Part shown: in pieces, positions 55,492 through 64,000 of the stretch
How the letters are laid out: the number at the start of each line of letters is the position of its first letter
Numbering within the stretch: the first letter of the stretch is position 1
Source: Hydrogenophaga pseudoflava
Lineage (GTDB): Bacteria > Pseudomonadota > Gammaproteobacteria > Burkholderiales > Burkholderiaceae_C
Reading direction: 5' to 3'
Length of the DNA: 64,000 bases
Assembly: GCF_031020795.1 (NCBI RefSeq)
Contig: NZ_JAVHJP010000003.1
Coordinates: 365,408-429,407 of the forward strand
Position numbers and translations under genes: made by a program
The notes under the pieces: generated by a model
What the model was told of the DNA's origin: nothing
Seen by the model: the letters and a program-made list of their open reading frames with translations, nothing else
Databases searched by the model: none

Positions 55492-56952
55492 TCAGGCCGT
55501 TCCCCCCACGGTGAGGCCGTCGATGCGCAGGGTGGGCTGACCGACCCCCACCGGAACGCTCTGGCCTTCCTTGCCACAGGTGCCGACGCCGCTGTCCAGG
55601 CGCATGTCGTTGCCGATCATGCTGATCTTCTTGAGCGACTCGGGGCCGCTGCCGACCAGCGTCGCGCCCTTGACGGGGTATTGGATCTTGCCGTTTTCGA
55701 CCCAGTAGGCCTGGCTGGCGGAAAACACGAACTTGCCGCTGGTGATGTCGACCTGGCCACCGCCGAAGTTGGTGGCGTAGAGCCCCTTTTTGATGCTGGC
55801 CACAATTTCGTCCGGGCTCTTGTCGCCGCCCAGCATGTAGGTGTTGGTCATGCGGGGCATGGGCACGTGGGCGTAGCTCTCGCGGCGGCCGTTGCCGGTG
55901 GGCTTGACGCCCATCAGGCGCGCATTCATCGCGTCCTGGATGTAGCCCTTGAGGATTCCGTCCTCGATCAGCACGTTCTTCTGCGTGGTGTGGCCTTCGT
56001 CGTCCACGTTGAGCGAACCGCGGCGGTCGGCGATGGTGCCGTCGTCGAGCACCGTCACGCCCTTGGCCGCCACGCGCTGTCCGATGCGGCCGCTGAAGGC
56101 GCTGGAACCCTTGCGGTTGAAGTCTCCCTCCAGCCCGTGGCCCACGGCCTCGTGCAGCAGCACGCCGGGCCAGCCCGGGCCAAGCACCACGGTCATCTCG
56201 CCGGCGGGGGCCGGCCGGGCCTCAAGGTTGGTGAGGGCCGAGGACACCGCCTCTTCCACATAGCTGTCGACGGTCGCGTCGTCGAAGTAGGCGAGGCCGA
56301 AACGGCCGCCGCCGCCCGAGGTGCCCATCTCGCGCCGGCCGTTCTGTTCGGCAATCACGGTCACCGACAGCCGCACCAGCGGCCGCACGTCGGCGGCCAC
56401 CGTGCCGTCGGCGCGGGCGATCAGCACCACGTCGTGCTCGGCGGCCAGACCGGCCATGACCTGCACCACGCGCGGGTCGCGCGCCTTGGCCAGCTTCTCC
56501 ACCTTTTCGAGCAGGGCGATCTTGGCCGCGCTGTCGAGCGTGCCGATCGGGTCGAGCCCCGGGTAGAGCGAACGCGACTTCGAGGCCTTGGGGGCCGGCA
56601 CGCGGACCTTGCGGCTCTGGCCCTGGCCGGAGATCGAGCGCACCGTGTGCGCCGCATCCAGCAGCGAATCCCAGGACAGGTCGTCGGAGTAGGCGAAGGC
56701 GGTCTTCTCGCCGCTGACGGCGCGCACGCCCACGCCCTGGTCGATGCTGAAGCTGCCGGTCTTGACGATGCCCTCTTCGAGGCTCCAGCCTTCGCTGCGC
56801 GTGGTCTGGAAGTAGAGGTCGGCGTCGTCGACGCCGTGCGAGGTCATCTCGCCCAGCGCGCGCTGCAGGTGGGACATGCTCAGGCCGTAGGGGGTGAGCA
56901 GGAGGCTTTCGGCGGTGGCCAGTCGGGCCAGGGTAGGTTCGCGGGCGATCAT
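55492..56952 (-). CDS. tldD: Metalloprotease TldD
   Basis: This 486-residue protein is one half of the TldD/TldE protease that degrades unfolded peptides and matures some modified peptides. The zinc motif HEAVGHGLEGD is in LLHEAVGHGLEGDFNRKGSSAF; GLTVGG near the end and the N-terminal DDADLYFQ also fit. The ATG at 56952 is preferred over GTG at 56958 because it gives MIAREPTLARL, as usual for this group. tldE (pmbA) is not in the window. Confidence 0.95.
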   Translation of the reverse strand: MIAREPTLARLATAESLLLTPYGLSMSHLQRALGEMTSHGVDDADLYFQTTRSEGWSLEEGIVKTGSFSIDQGVGVRAVSGEKTAFAYSDDLSWDSLLDAAHTVRSISGQGQSRKVRVPAPKASKSRSLYPGLDPIGTLDSAAKIALLEKVEKLAKARDPRVVQVMAGLAAEHDVVLIARADGTVAADVRPLVRLSVTVIAEQNGRREMGTSGGGGRFGLAYFDDATVDSYVEEAVSSALTNLEARPAPAGEMTVVLGPGWPGVLLHEAVGHGLEGDFNRKGSSAFSGRIGQRVAAKGVTVLDDGTIADRRGSLNVDDEGHTTQKNVLIEDGILKGYIQDAMNARLMGVKPTGNGRRESYAHVPMPRMTNTYMLGGDKSPDEIVASIKKGLYATNFGGGQVDITSGKFVFSASQAYWVENGKIQYPVKGATLVGSGPESLKKISMIGNDMRLDSGVGTCGKEGQSVPVGVGQPTLRIDGLTVGGTA

Positions 56953-57013
56953 GGGCACGATTGTAGGAAGCCGGGCGCTGCGGCGCCGACCGCCGGTCGT
57001 GACCCCGGTCGGA

Positions 57014-57919
57014 TCAGTGGGATTGCCGCGCCTGACTGCGCAGCAGAGGCAGGAGGGCGCCGTCGTCGCGGTCGGCCAGTCCCGCGGCGCGGGCCTGGGC
57101 GAACACGGCCGCGGCCCGAGCGCCGAGCGGCCCGTCGAATCCGGCGGCCTGCGCGGCCTCGACCGCCAGCCGGGTGTCTTTCTCCAGCAGCGTCACGTGC
57201 GCCCGGGGTTCGAGGTCGCCGGCGATGGCGCGCCGCATCCGGTCCGAACCGATCCAGCTCTGGCCGCTGGACTGTTCGATCACGTCCAGCGTGGTGCCCA
57301 GGTCCAGTCCCAGGCGGTCGGCCAGCGCCAGCACCTCGGCCGCGCCAACGAGGTTGATGCCCGCCAGCAGGTTGTTGACCAGCTTGGTCCGGGCGCCGTC
57401 ACCCACGCGTTCGCTGATCACGAAGCGGCGCGAGGAGAGCCGCGCGAGCAGGTCTTGGTGGCGCTGCAGCAGGGCCGCCGGCGCGGCCAGCATCAGGCTC
57501 ATGCTGCCGTCGCGCGCCCGCGCCGGTCCGCCGGACAGGGGGGCGTCGATGCAGCCGATGCCGCGTTCGCTCAGGCCCACGGCCAAGGCTTCGACGTCCT
57601 GTGGCGCGATGGTCGGGCAGAGCATCACGGTCTGCCCCCCGCGCATGCGGGAGACCGCGCCATCGGGGCCGAACAGCACCTCGCGCGACTGCTGCGCGTC
57701 CACGACACAGACGATCAGCACCCCGCCGTCTGCCAGCGCCGAAGCGGCCAGCGATGGCGTGTCGGCCAGTTCGGCCCCGGCCGCCAGGGCCTGCCGCTGC
57801 CGCGCGGGATCGATGTCGCAAACCGCCACGGCCGTACCTGCTTCGCACAGGCGCTCCACCATGGCACCGCCCATGTTGCCGGCGCCGACGACCGCCACGG
57901 GGAGGCGCGCGTTCATCAT
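57014..57919 (-). CDS. NAD(P)-dependent beta-hydroxyacid dehydrogenase
   Basis: This is a 301-residue protein with a Rossmann N terminus (VAVVGAGNMGGAMVERL), the 3-hydroxyisobutyrate-dehydrogenase family substrate motif DAPLSGGPARARDGSMSLM, and a helical C-terminal domain with the catalytic lysine in RTKLVNNLLAGINLVGAAE. Substrates of this family include tartronate semialdehyde and 3-hydroxyisobutyrate; it cannot be decided here. The start overlaps the rodA stop (ATGA), so it is co-translated with rodA. Confidence 0.88.
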   Translation of the reverse strand: MMNARLPVAVVGAGNMGGAMVERLCEAGTAVAVCDIDPARQRQALAAGAELADTPSLAASALADGGVLIVCVVDAQQSREVLFGPDGAVSRMRGGQTVMLCPTIAPQDVEALAVGLSERGIGCIDAPLSGGPARARDGSMSLMLAAPAALLQRHQDLLARLSSRRFVISERVGDGARTKLVNNLLAGINLVGAAEVLALADRLGLDLGTTLDVIEQSSGQSWIGSDRMRRAIAGDLEPRAHVTLLEKDTRLAVEAAQAAGFDGPLGARAAAVFAQARAAGLADRDDGALLPLLRSQARQSH

Positions 57920-59070
57920 GACTGCATGAGGCGTTTGGACTTGGCGATCGACATCAGGATGCCCAGTCCCACCCCCATGGTCACCATGGCCGTGCCGCCG
58001 TAGCTGATGAAGGGCAGCGGCACCCCCACCACCGGCAGGATGCCGCTGACCATGCCCATGTTGACGAATGCGTAGACGAAGATGTTGAGCGTCATGGCGC
58101 CGGCCAGCAGGCGCGCGAACAGGGTCGGCGCCTCCAGTGCGACGGTCAGGCCGCGCACGATCAGGAAGATGAAACCGGCCATCAGGCCCAGCGTGCCCAC
58201 CAGGCCGAACTCTTCGGAGAAGGCCGCGTAGATGAAGTCGGTGGTGCGTTCGGGAATGAACTCCAGGTGGGTCTGGGTGCCCTGCATGAAGCCCTTGCCC
58301 CAGACGCCGCCGGAGCCGATGGCGATCATGCCCTGGATGATGTGAAAGCCCTTGCCCAGCGGGTCCTTGAACGGGTCGAGCAGGGTGCAGACGCGCTGGC
58401 GCTGGTACTCGTGCAGCACCTTCCAGTCGACGTCCGGTGCGCACCACTGCGGCTCCATGATGATCAGCGTCACGATGCCGACCGCCGCCAGCAGCACCGG
58501 CGGAATGATCAGCTTCCAGCTCAGGCCGGCAAAAAAGATCACCGCCAGGCCCGAGGCCAGCACCAGCAGCGTGGTGCCCAGGTCGGGCTGCTTGAGGATC
58601 AGGAAGGCGGGCACCGCCAGCAGCAGCCCCGCCACCGCGAAGTCCAGGGGTTTGAGCATGCCTTCCCGGCGCTGGAACCACCAGGCCAGCATCAGCGGCA
58701 TGGCCACCTTCATCAGCTCGCTGGGCTGAATCACGATGCCGACGTTGATCCAGCGCGTCGCGCCCTTCTTGGTGATGCCGAACAGCTCCACCCCGAGCAG
58801 CAGCATCACGCCCACCACGTACATCGGCACGGCCAGCGCCATCAGCCGCTGAGGCGGCACCTGCGACACGGTGAACAGCACCGCCGCAGCCAGCAGCATG
58901 TTGCGGCCGTGGCTGGTAAACCGGGTGCCGTGGTCGAAGCCGACCGAGTACATCGTCATCAGGCCCGCACCGGCCAGCAGCAGGATGGCCAGCGCCAGCG
59001 GTCCGTCAAAGCCCTGGAAGATGGGTCGGATGCGTTGCCAGAGCGAAGGTTTGTCGAGTACGGCGGCCAT
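57916..59070 (-). CDS. rodA: Rod-shape peptidoglycan glycosyltransferase RodA
   Basis: This 384-residue SEDS protein polymerises lateral-wall glycan with PBP2. There are about ten membrane helices. SEDS marks include GATRWINVGIVIQPSELMKVAMPL, KQPDLGTTLLVL, LHEYQRQRVCTLLDPFKDPLGKGFH, and SGILPVVGVPLPFISYGGTAMV. The usual partner mrdA would lie on the right by synteny but is absent; instead yqiA is divergent. Confidence 0.95.
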   Translation of the reverse strand: MAAVLDKPSLWQRIRPIFQGFDGPLALAILLLAGAGLMTMYSVGFDHGTRFTSHGRNMLLAAAVLFTVSQVPPQRLMALAVPMYVVGVMLLLGVELFGITKKGATRWINVGIVIQPSELMKVAMPLMLAWWFQRREGMLKPLDFAVAGLLLAVPAFLILKQPDLGTTLLVLASGLAVIFFAGLSWKLIIPPVLLAAVGIVTLIIMEPQWCAPDVDWKVLHEYQRQRVCTLLDPFKDPLGKGFHIIQGMIAIGSGGVWGKGFMQGTQTHLEFIPERTTDFIYAAFSEEFGLVGTLGLMAGFIFLIVRGLTVALEAPTLFARLLAGAMTLNIFVYAFVNMGMVSGILPVVGVPLPFISYGGTAMVTMGVGLGILMSIAKSKRLMQS

Positions 59071-59093
59071 GAGGCAGCCATTATCCTTCCGCC

Positions 59094-59720
59094 ATGCACA
59101 CCCCGCCCCGCCTTCCGGTCACTCACCTGCTCTACCTGCACGGCTTCCGTTCGTCGCCTCAATCGGCCAAGGCCCTGCTGGTGGCGGAGCGGGTGCGCTC
59201 GTTGCACCCGGGGGTCGTCTGGTGCTGCCCGCAGCTGCCGCCGTCGCCCCGCGAAGCGGCGCAGCTGATGCGGCGGCTCACGGACGGCTGGCCGACCGAC
59301 CGCATGGCCGTCATCGGCTCCTCGCTGGGCGGCTTCTACGCCCGCTGGCTGTCGCTGCAGCGCGGTTGCGTGGCGGCCCTGCTCAACCCGGCGCCGTTTC
59401 CGCAGCGCGATCTGGCGAAGTACATCGGCGAGCACCCGGTCTGGCAGAACCCGGACGAACACATCTTCTTCCGGGCCGAGTTCGTGGGCGAACTGGAGGC
59501 GCTGGCCGGTGACATCCACCGTCTGGCCCCCGCCCAGCCGGTCACCCCCGAGCGCCTGTTCGCCCTCATCTCCGAGAAGGACGAGGTGCTGGACTGGCGC
59601 GAAATGCTGGCCTTCTGTGCCGGCGGCAGCATCCACCGCCTGCCCGAAGGCGACCACGCCATCGCCGACTTCGACCGGCACATCGAGCGCCTGTTCGGGT
59701 TCCTCCGGCTGGCGACCTGA
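59094..59720 (+). CDS. yqiA: YqiA-type esterase
   Basis: This is a 208-residue alpha/beta hydrolase. The N-terminal LLYLHGFRSSPQSAKA carries the oxyanion loop, GSSLGGFYA the nucleophile serine, ISEKDEVLDW the acid residue and PEGDHAIADFD the catalytic histidine. It hydrolyses short acyl esters in vitro; the natural substrate is unknown. It is divergent from rodA by 23 bases. Confidence 0.9.
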   Translation: MHTPPRLPVTHLLYLHGFRSSPQSAKALLVAERVRSLHPGVVWCCPQLPPSPREAAQLMRRLTDGWPTDRMAVIGSSLGGFYARWLSLQRGCVAALLNPAPFPQRDLAKYIGEHPVWQNPDEHIFFRAEFVGELEALAGDIHRLAPAQPVTPERLFALISEKDEVLDWREMLAFCAGGSIHRLPEGDHAIADFDRHIERLFGFLRLAT

Positions 59721-59759
59721 AAGGCGGGACGCTTCGCCCTGCGTGGGACAATCGCGCCC

Positions 59760-61808
59760 ATGCACATCCTGTTCGACGAAGCCGGCAAACTGATGACCGG
59801 CCGCCTCATGTCCGAAGCCGAGAGCTCCCTGCAGGTGGAGCTCGATTCGGGCAAGCGCGTGAAGGTCAAGCTGGCCAACACCCTGCTGCGTTTCGAGAAG
59901 CCCGCGCCGGCCCTGCTCATGCCCGCCGCCACCGCCCTGGCCGCCAGCATGGAGCTGGAGCTGGCCTACGAGTTCGCGCCCGAGGACGAGTTCGGCTTCG
60001 CCGACCTGGCGGCCGACTACTTCAGCGACCCGCCCGGCGTGGAGCAGCAGGTCGCGGCCCTGATCTGCCTGCAGGGCGCGCCGCACTACTTCCGCCGCGC
60101 CGGCAAGGGCCGGTACAAAAAAGCGCCGGCCGAGATCGTGGCACAGGCGCTGGCCGCCATCGAGAAGAAAAAGCAGATCCAGGCCCAGATCGACGCCTGG
60201 GCCGCCGAACTCGTGGCCGGCACCTGCCCGGAGCCGGTGCGTCAGCAGCTCTACAAGATCCTGTTCAAGCCCGACAAGAACGCGCCCGAGTACAAGGCCG
60301 TGGTCGAGGCGGCGCGCAGCAGCCACCTCAACCCGCTGGCCCTGCTGGAAAAGGCCGGCGCCATCACCAGCGCCTACCAGTTCCACTGGCAGCGTTTCCT
60401 TTTCGACCAGTTTCCCAAGGGCACGGGCTTCCCTGCCCTGCAGGCGCCGGCCATCACCGACGAGCTGCCGGTGGCGCCGGTGCAGGCGTTTTCCATCGAC
60501 GACTCGCACACCACCGAGATCGACGATGCGTTGTCGCTGCAGGGGCTGGGCAGCGGCACGGTGACGCTGGGCATCCACATCGCCGCGCCGGGGCTGGCGA
60601 TCCAGCCTCAGGATGCCGTCGACGCGGTGGCGCGCCAGCGCCTGTCCACGGTCTACATGCCGGGCCACAAGATCACCATGCTGCCCGATGCGGTGGTGCA
60701 GCGCTACACGCTGGAGGCCGGGCGCGACTGCCCGGCGGTGTCGCTGTACGTGAGCTTCGACGAGGCCACGCTCGAACAGAAGGACAGCCGCACCGCGCTG
60801 GAGCGCGTGCCCATCGCCCACAACCTGCGCCACGACCAGCTCGACAGCGTGATCACCGAGGCCTGGCTGACCGGCGAGGCACCGCTGGACACCGCCAGCG
60901 GCGAGATCGCCGCCCTGCAGCCGCAGCTGGCCTTCATCTTCCGCCTCGCGAAACACCTGAAAGCCCAGCGCGAGGTGGTGCGCGGCAAGCCCGAGACCTT
61001 CACCCGCCCCGACTACACCTTCAAGCTGCAGGGCGTGACGGGCGACGAGCCCGACGGCAGCGAGGCCGTGATCATCGGCACCCGCTCCCGCGGTGCGCCG
61101 CTGGACCTGATGGTGGCCGAGGCCATGATCCTGGCCAACAGCACCTGGGGCCAGTGGCTGGCCGCCTGTGGCGTGCCCGGCATCTACCGCAGCCAGGCGA
61201 GTCTGGCGCCCGGCGTCAAGGTGCGCATGGGCACCAAGGTCGCCCCGCACGCGGGCATCGGCGTCAAGGCCTACGCCTGGAGCACCTCGCCCCTGCGCCG
61301 CTATGTCGACCTGGTGAACCAGTGGCAGATCATCGCCTGCGCCCGCCATGGCACCACGGCCGCGCTGGCGGCGCCCTTCAAGCCCAAGGACGCCAACCTG
61401 TTCGCCATCATCAGTGGCTTCGACGCGGCCTACACCGCCTACAACGGCTTCCAGAACGGCATGGAGCGCTTCTGGACGCTCAAACACCTGCAGCAGACCG
61501 GCACCACCGAACTGACCGCCACGCTGATCAAGGACAACCTGGTGCGCGCCGACACGCTGCCGCTGGTGCTGCCGGTGCTGGGTGCCGAGGGCCTGCCGCG
61601 CGGCGCGCACGTGCGGGTGCGCCTGGGCGCCATCGACGAGATCGCTCTGGACGTCTCGGGCACCGTGATCGAGCGGCTGGACGGTGCGGTCGAAGCGCTG
61701 GACGAGTCGGCCGAGGCAGAGGACGAAGAGCTGGCCGCGCCGCTGGCCCTGGCCATCGACGTCAACGAACCCGAGGCCGGTGCCGCCGACCCCGCGTCGG
61801 CGTCCTGA
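59760..61808 (+). CDS. RNB-domain exoribonuclease II family protein
   Basis: This is a 682-residue 3'-5' exoribonuclease-type protein. The RNB active-site cluster is SIDDSHTTEIDDALSL (about 245-260), which supplies the metal-binding aspartates; YMPGHKITMLP and STSPLRRYVDLVNQWQI follow. The N terminus differs from E. coli RNase II (a short SH3-like segment with VKVKLANTLLRFE rather than two full cold-shock domains). GACAAT at 59747-59752 is a -10-like hexamer seven bases before the ATG. Confidence 0.92.
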   Translation: MHILFDEAGKLMTGRLMSEAESSLQVELDSGKRVKVKLANTLLRFEKPAPALLMPAATALAASMELELAYEFAPEDEFGFADLAADYFSDPPGVEQQVAALICLQGAPHYFRRAGKGRYKKAPAEIVAQALAAIEKKKQIQAQIDAWAAELVAGTCPEPVRQQLYKILFKPDKNAPEYKAVVEAARSSHLNPLALLEKAGAITSAYQFHWQRFLFDQFPKGTGFPALQAPAITDELPVAPVQAFSIDDSHTTEIDDALSLQGLGSGTVTLGIHIAAPGLAIQPQDAVDAVARQRLSTVYMPGHKITMLPDAVVQRYTLEAGRDCPAVSLYVSFDEATLEQKDSRTALERVPIAHNLRHDQLDSVITEAWLTGEAPLDTASGEIAALQPQLAFIFRLAKHLKAQREVVRGKPETFTRPDYTFKLQGVTGDEPDGSEAVIIGTRSRGAPLDLMVAEAMILANSTWGQWLAACGVPGIYRSQASLAPGVKVRMGTKVAPHAGIGVKAYAWSTSPLRRYVDLVNQWQIIACARHGTTAALAAPFKPKDANLFAIISGFDAAYTAYNGFQNGMERFWTLKHLQQTGTTELTATLIKDNLVRADTLPLVLPVLGAEGLPRGAHVRVRLGAIDEIALDVSGTVIERLDGAVEALDESAEAEDEELAAPLALAIDVNEPEAGAADPASAS

Positions 61809-61830
61809 GGCTGCACGGATAATCGCGCCC

Positions 61831-62697
61831 GTGAATCCGGTTCTGAACTTCCTGCGGCGGCTGAGCACGCTCCAGATTGCCCTGGGCATCTCGGTGGCGG
61901 TGCACGCGGCCCTGCTCACGGTGCGTTTCGTCGATCCCGAAGGGTTCAACCGCGTGTTCCAGGACACGCCGCTGGAGGTGATCCTCGTCAACGCGAAGAG
62001 CAACGACCGGCCGGACAAGGCACAGGTGATCGCTCAGGCCTCGCTGGCGGGTGGCGGCGATGCGGAGAAGGGCCGCGCCACCTCGCCCCTGCCGTCCATG
62101 CAGCAGGCGCGGCTCGGCGACACCCCCGAGAAGGATGAGCAGATGATCGAGGCGCTCAAGGAGCGCCAGAGCCAGATCCTGGCCCAGGTCCGGCAGCAGC
62201 TGGCCAGCATGCCGCCCCCCGATCTGCAGGCCGTCAACCCGAGCCCCGAATCGGTGGAGCGCGAGCAGCGCCGCCAGCTGCTGACCAAGCTGCTGGCCGA
62301 GATCGAGAAGCGCATCAACGAGGAGAACGCCCGTCCGCGCAAGCGTTACATCAGCCCCGCCACGCGGGAAGAGGTCTACGCGGTCTACTACGACGAACTC
62401 CGGCGCCGGATCGAGGACCGCGGCACGACCAACTTCCCCGAGGCGGCCGGGCGCAAGCTCTATGGCGAGCTGACCATGGTGATCACGGTCAACCACACCG
62501 GTGCGGTGCTGGACACCGAGGTGGTCCAGACCTCGGGCACCCTGACGCTGGACCGTCGGGCCGAGTCCATCGTGCGCAGCCTGAAGTTCGGCAAGTTCAA
62601 CGAGGCCATGCGCCGGCGCGCCGACCAGATCGTGGTGGTGTCGCGCTTCCGGTTCACCCGGGACGCGGGCCTGCAGACCCAGATGAGTTCGCAGTAG
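61831..62697 (+). CDS. TonB C-terminal-like energy transducer
   Basis: This is a 288-residue protein with a GTG start, an N-terminal membrane helix (TLQIALGISVAVHAALLTVRF), a long charged helical spacer (KERQSQILAQVRQQLAS, RRQLLTKLLAEIEKRINEENARPRKR) and a TonB-like C-terminal fold (YYDELRRRIEDRGTTNFP, LYGELTMVITVNHTGAVLDTEVVQTSG). No exbB/exbD or receptor is adjacent, so it may serve another envelope process. GATAAT lies at 61818-61823. Confidence 0.82.
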   Translation: MNPVLNFLRRLSTLQIALGISVAVHAALLTVRFVDPEGFNRVFQDTPLEVILVNAKSNDRPDKAQVIAQASLAGGGDAEKGRATSPLPSMQQARLGDTPEKDEQMIEALKERQSQILAQVRQQLASMPPPDLQAVNPSPESVEREQRRQLLTKLLAEIEKRINEENARPRKRYISPATREEVYAVYYDELRRRIEDRGTTNFPEAAGRKLYGELTMVITVNHTGAVLDTEVVQTSGTLTLDRRAESIVRSLKFGKFNEAMRRRADQIVVVSRFRFTRDAGLQTQMSSQ

Positions 62698-62710
62698 GTC
62701 GGGAGTGGTG

Positions 62711-63499
62711 ATGCGTTCGTTCGGGCGTTGGTTGTTGTGGATGCTGCTGGCGGGCGTGGCGCTGCAGCTGTTCTTCGTGCTGCGGATCGCGCTGATGCTG
62801 GTGATCGATCCGCAGAGCACCGCCTTCATGCGATCAGAAGCATGGCGCGTGGCCACCGAGAGCGTGACCTCCGCCGACAAGGAATGGCGCTGGTCGTCGC
62901 AATGGGTCGACTACGAAGACATCAGCCCGAATCTCAAGCGCGCCGTCATGGCCTCCGAGGACGCAGGCTTTCCCGAGCACGGCGGAGTGGACTGGGAAGC
63001 CATCGAATCGGCCTGGGCCAAGAACGAGCGCCGGCAGGAGCTGATCGAGAAACGCCAGGAGCAGATCGAGAAGCGGCTGGCCAAGAAACCCGAGGCGGCC
63101 GAAGCCGCGATCAAGGCCATCAAGCCGGCCAAGATCCTGGGCGGGTCGACCATCACCCAGCAGCTGGCCAAGAACCTGCTGCTCTCGGGCGAGCGCAACC
63201 TGCTGCGCAAGGGCCAGGAGCTGGTGCTGACGCTGACGCTGGAGGCGCTGCTGTCCAAGCGTCGCATCCTGGAGATCTACCTCAACAGCGTCGAATGGGG
63301 CGAGGGTGTGTTCGGCGCCGAGGCCGCCGCCCAGCGCTATTTCAGGAAGTCGGCCGACAAGCTCAGCGCCTATGAAGCGGCCCGGTTGGCCGTGATGCTG
63401 CCCAGCCCCAAGTTCTTCGAGACCCGCCCGGGCTCCGCCTACCTGTCCCGGCGCACCGCCACCATCGTGGCCCGCATGGGCGATGTGAGCCCGCCATGA
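62711..63499 (+). CDS. mtgA: Monofunctional peptidoglycan glycosyltransferase
   Basis: This 262-residue family-51 transglycosylase polymerises lipid II. It has an N-terminal membrane anchor, catalytic E83 in MASEDAGFPEHGG, GGSTITQQLAKNLLLSGERN and RRILEIYLNSVEWGEGVFGAEAAA. A highly charged insertion of about 35 residues (108-142, RQELIEKRQEQIEKRLAKK...) sits just before GGSTITQQ, where family members usually have only a few residues. The ATG at 62711 follows GGAG at 62702-62705. Confidence 0.93.
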   Translation: MRSFGRWLLWMLLAGVALQLFFVLRIALMLVIDPQSTAFMRSEAWRVATESVTSADKEWRWSSQWVDYEDISPNLKRAVMASEDAGFPEHGGVDWEAIESAWAKNERRQELIEKRQEQIEKRLAKKPEAAEAAIKAIKPAKILGGSTITQQLAKNLLLSGERNLLRKGQELVLTLTLEALLSKRRILEIYLNSVEWGEGVFGAEAAAQRYFRKSADKLSAYEAARLAVMLPSPKFFETRPGSAYLSRRTATIVARMGDVSPP

Positions 63500-63560
63500 G
63501 CGCCGCCGGGCCGTTCCCAAGGCGCTCAGCCCCGCAGTGCGCAGCACGGAGGGAGTCGCG

Positions 63561-64000
63561 TTGAACTGGCGCGCCCAGGCCATGGGCATGTTCCTGCTCG
63601 GGCTGGTGCGCGCGCTCACCGGCGCCCAGGCGCGCTGGCACGGCTGCCCGCCCAAGGCCGAACAGCGCATCTACTTTGCCAACCACCAGAGCCACGCCGA
63701 CCTGGTGCTCATCTGGGCCGCCCTGCCGAGCGAGCTGCGCAGCATCACCCGCCCGATTGCGGCCCGCGACTACTGGACCGCCTCCACCTTCAAGCGCTGG
63801 ATCACCACCGCCGTGTTCAACGCGGTCTATGTCGAGCGCGAGCGCAAGGGCGATGAGGACCCGCTGCAGCCGCTCATCGACGCGCTGGACAGCGGCGACT
63901 CGCTGATCATCTTCCCGGAAGGCACGCGAGGCCATGGCGAGGAACCGCAGCCGTTCAAGTCAGGGCTGTACAACCTGGCCAAACGCTTTCCGGACGTCGT
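63561..64000 (+). CDS. Lysophospholipid acyltransferase (PlsC family), 3' end outside window
   Basis: 146 codons are visible before the window ends. The acyltransferase box NHQSHAD (H-x4-D) and the FPEGTRG phosphate-binding motif are both present, with RPIAARDYW between. The start is uncertain: TTG at 63561 is preceded by GGAGGGAG at suitable distance, while ATG at 63582 is an alternative. It probably acylates lysophosphatidate or a similar lipid in the inner membrane. Confidence 0.85.
   Translation, partial: MNWRAQAMGMFLLGLVRALTGAQARWHGCPPKAEQRIYFANHQSHADLVLIWAALPSELRSITRPIAARDYWTASTFKRWITTAVFNAVYVERERKGDEDPLQPLIDALDSGDSLIIFPEGTRGHGEEPQPFKSGLYNLAKRFPDV

Noticed and set aside
63496..63564. 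A short frame starting ATG at 63496 on the mtgA stop
   Set aside because: It ends after 22 codons at 63564 and has no features; the acyltransferase frame begins at 63561 or 63582 instead.

Overview
The window is typical chromosomal DNA of a high-G+C betaproteobacterium. Gene content, gene order (accB-accC-prmA-DUF3426-pfkB; ffh beside a CcsA-like gene; pilS-pilR-ampD) and codon use fit Burkholderiales, most likely Comamonadaceae (Hydrogenophaga/Acidovorax-like). That placement is inferred from synteny, not from a search. Both window edges cut genes: a dsbC-type gene on the left and a plsC-type acyltransferase on the right. No phage, IS element, plasmid gene or CRISPR array was seen. No stretch longer than 300 bases lacks a gene.

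Layout. 1-3.4 kb: DsbC-like protein, DUF3429 membrane protein, M61 peptidase. 3.5-7.0 kb: a phenylacetate-catabolism piece (paaG-paaI-paaK leftward) divergent from an enoyl-CoA hydratase gene, with two different operator-like palindromes between them. 7-10 kb: a membrane protein, a secreted VWA protein and a tRNA-Met. 10.2-22.8 kb: a tightly packed five-gene unit. It encodes a TolC-like outer-membrane lipoprotein, a small periplasmic adaptor, a 2224-residue repeat-rich surface protein, a GAF-HlyD fusion and a PqqD-like/M50/HlyD fusion. It has adaptors and an outer-membrane channel but no ABC ATPase or RND pump, and it is the best candidate here for an undescribed export or surface-assembly system.

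22.8-32.6 kb: yaeQ, miaB, then a glrK-qseG-glrR-like two-component operon followed by opgG-opgH. The gap between glrR and opgG holds two exact TGTC-N10-GACA palindromes (the GlrR recognition pattern), an exact IHF consensus and a strong -24/-12 promoter, so GlrKR-sigma54 control of periplasmic glucan synthesis is predicted. 32.6-39.7 kb: membrane protein, ffh, CcsA-like gene, pilS-pilR, ampD. 39.9-44.9 kb: nrdA-nrdB behind two NrdR-box-like palindromes, then an H1-like histone gene made of 36-bp repeats. 45-52.6 kb: pfkB-family kinase, DUF3426, prmA, accC, accB, a TlpA-type thioredoxin, an unrecognised gene and mpl, whose coding sequence contains a large palindromic in-frame insertion. 52.6-59 kb: two unrecognised genes, aroG, tldD, a beta-hydroxyacid dehydrogenase and rodA. 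The aroG leader encodes a 25-residue peptide rich in Phe/Tyr/Trp next to mutually exclusive hairpins, a classical ribosome-mediated attenuator. 59-64 kb: yqiA-like esterase, RNase II-like gene, TonB-C-like protein, mtgA, plsC-like gene.

Most genes are housekeeping (nucleotide reduction, fatty acid synthesis, SRP, peptidoglycan synthesis and recycling, tRNA modification). The accessory or regulatory novelty is concentrated in the 10-23 kb unit, the glrR-opgG gap, the aroG leader and several palindromic elements.
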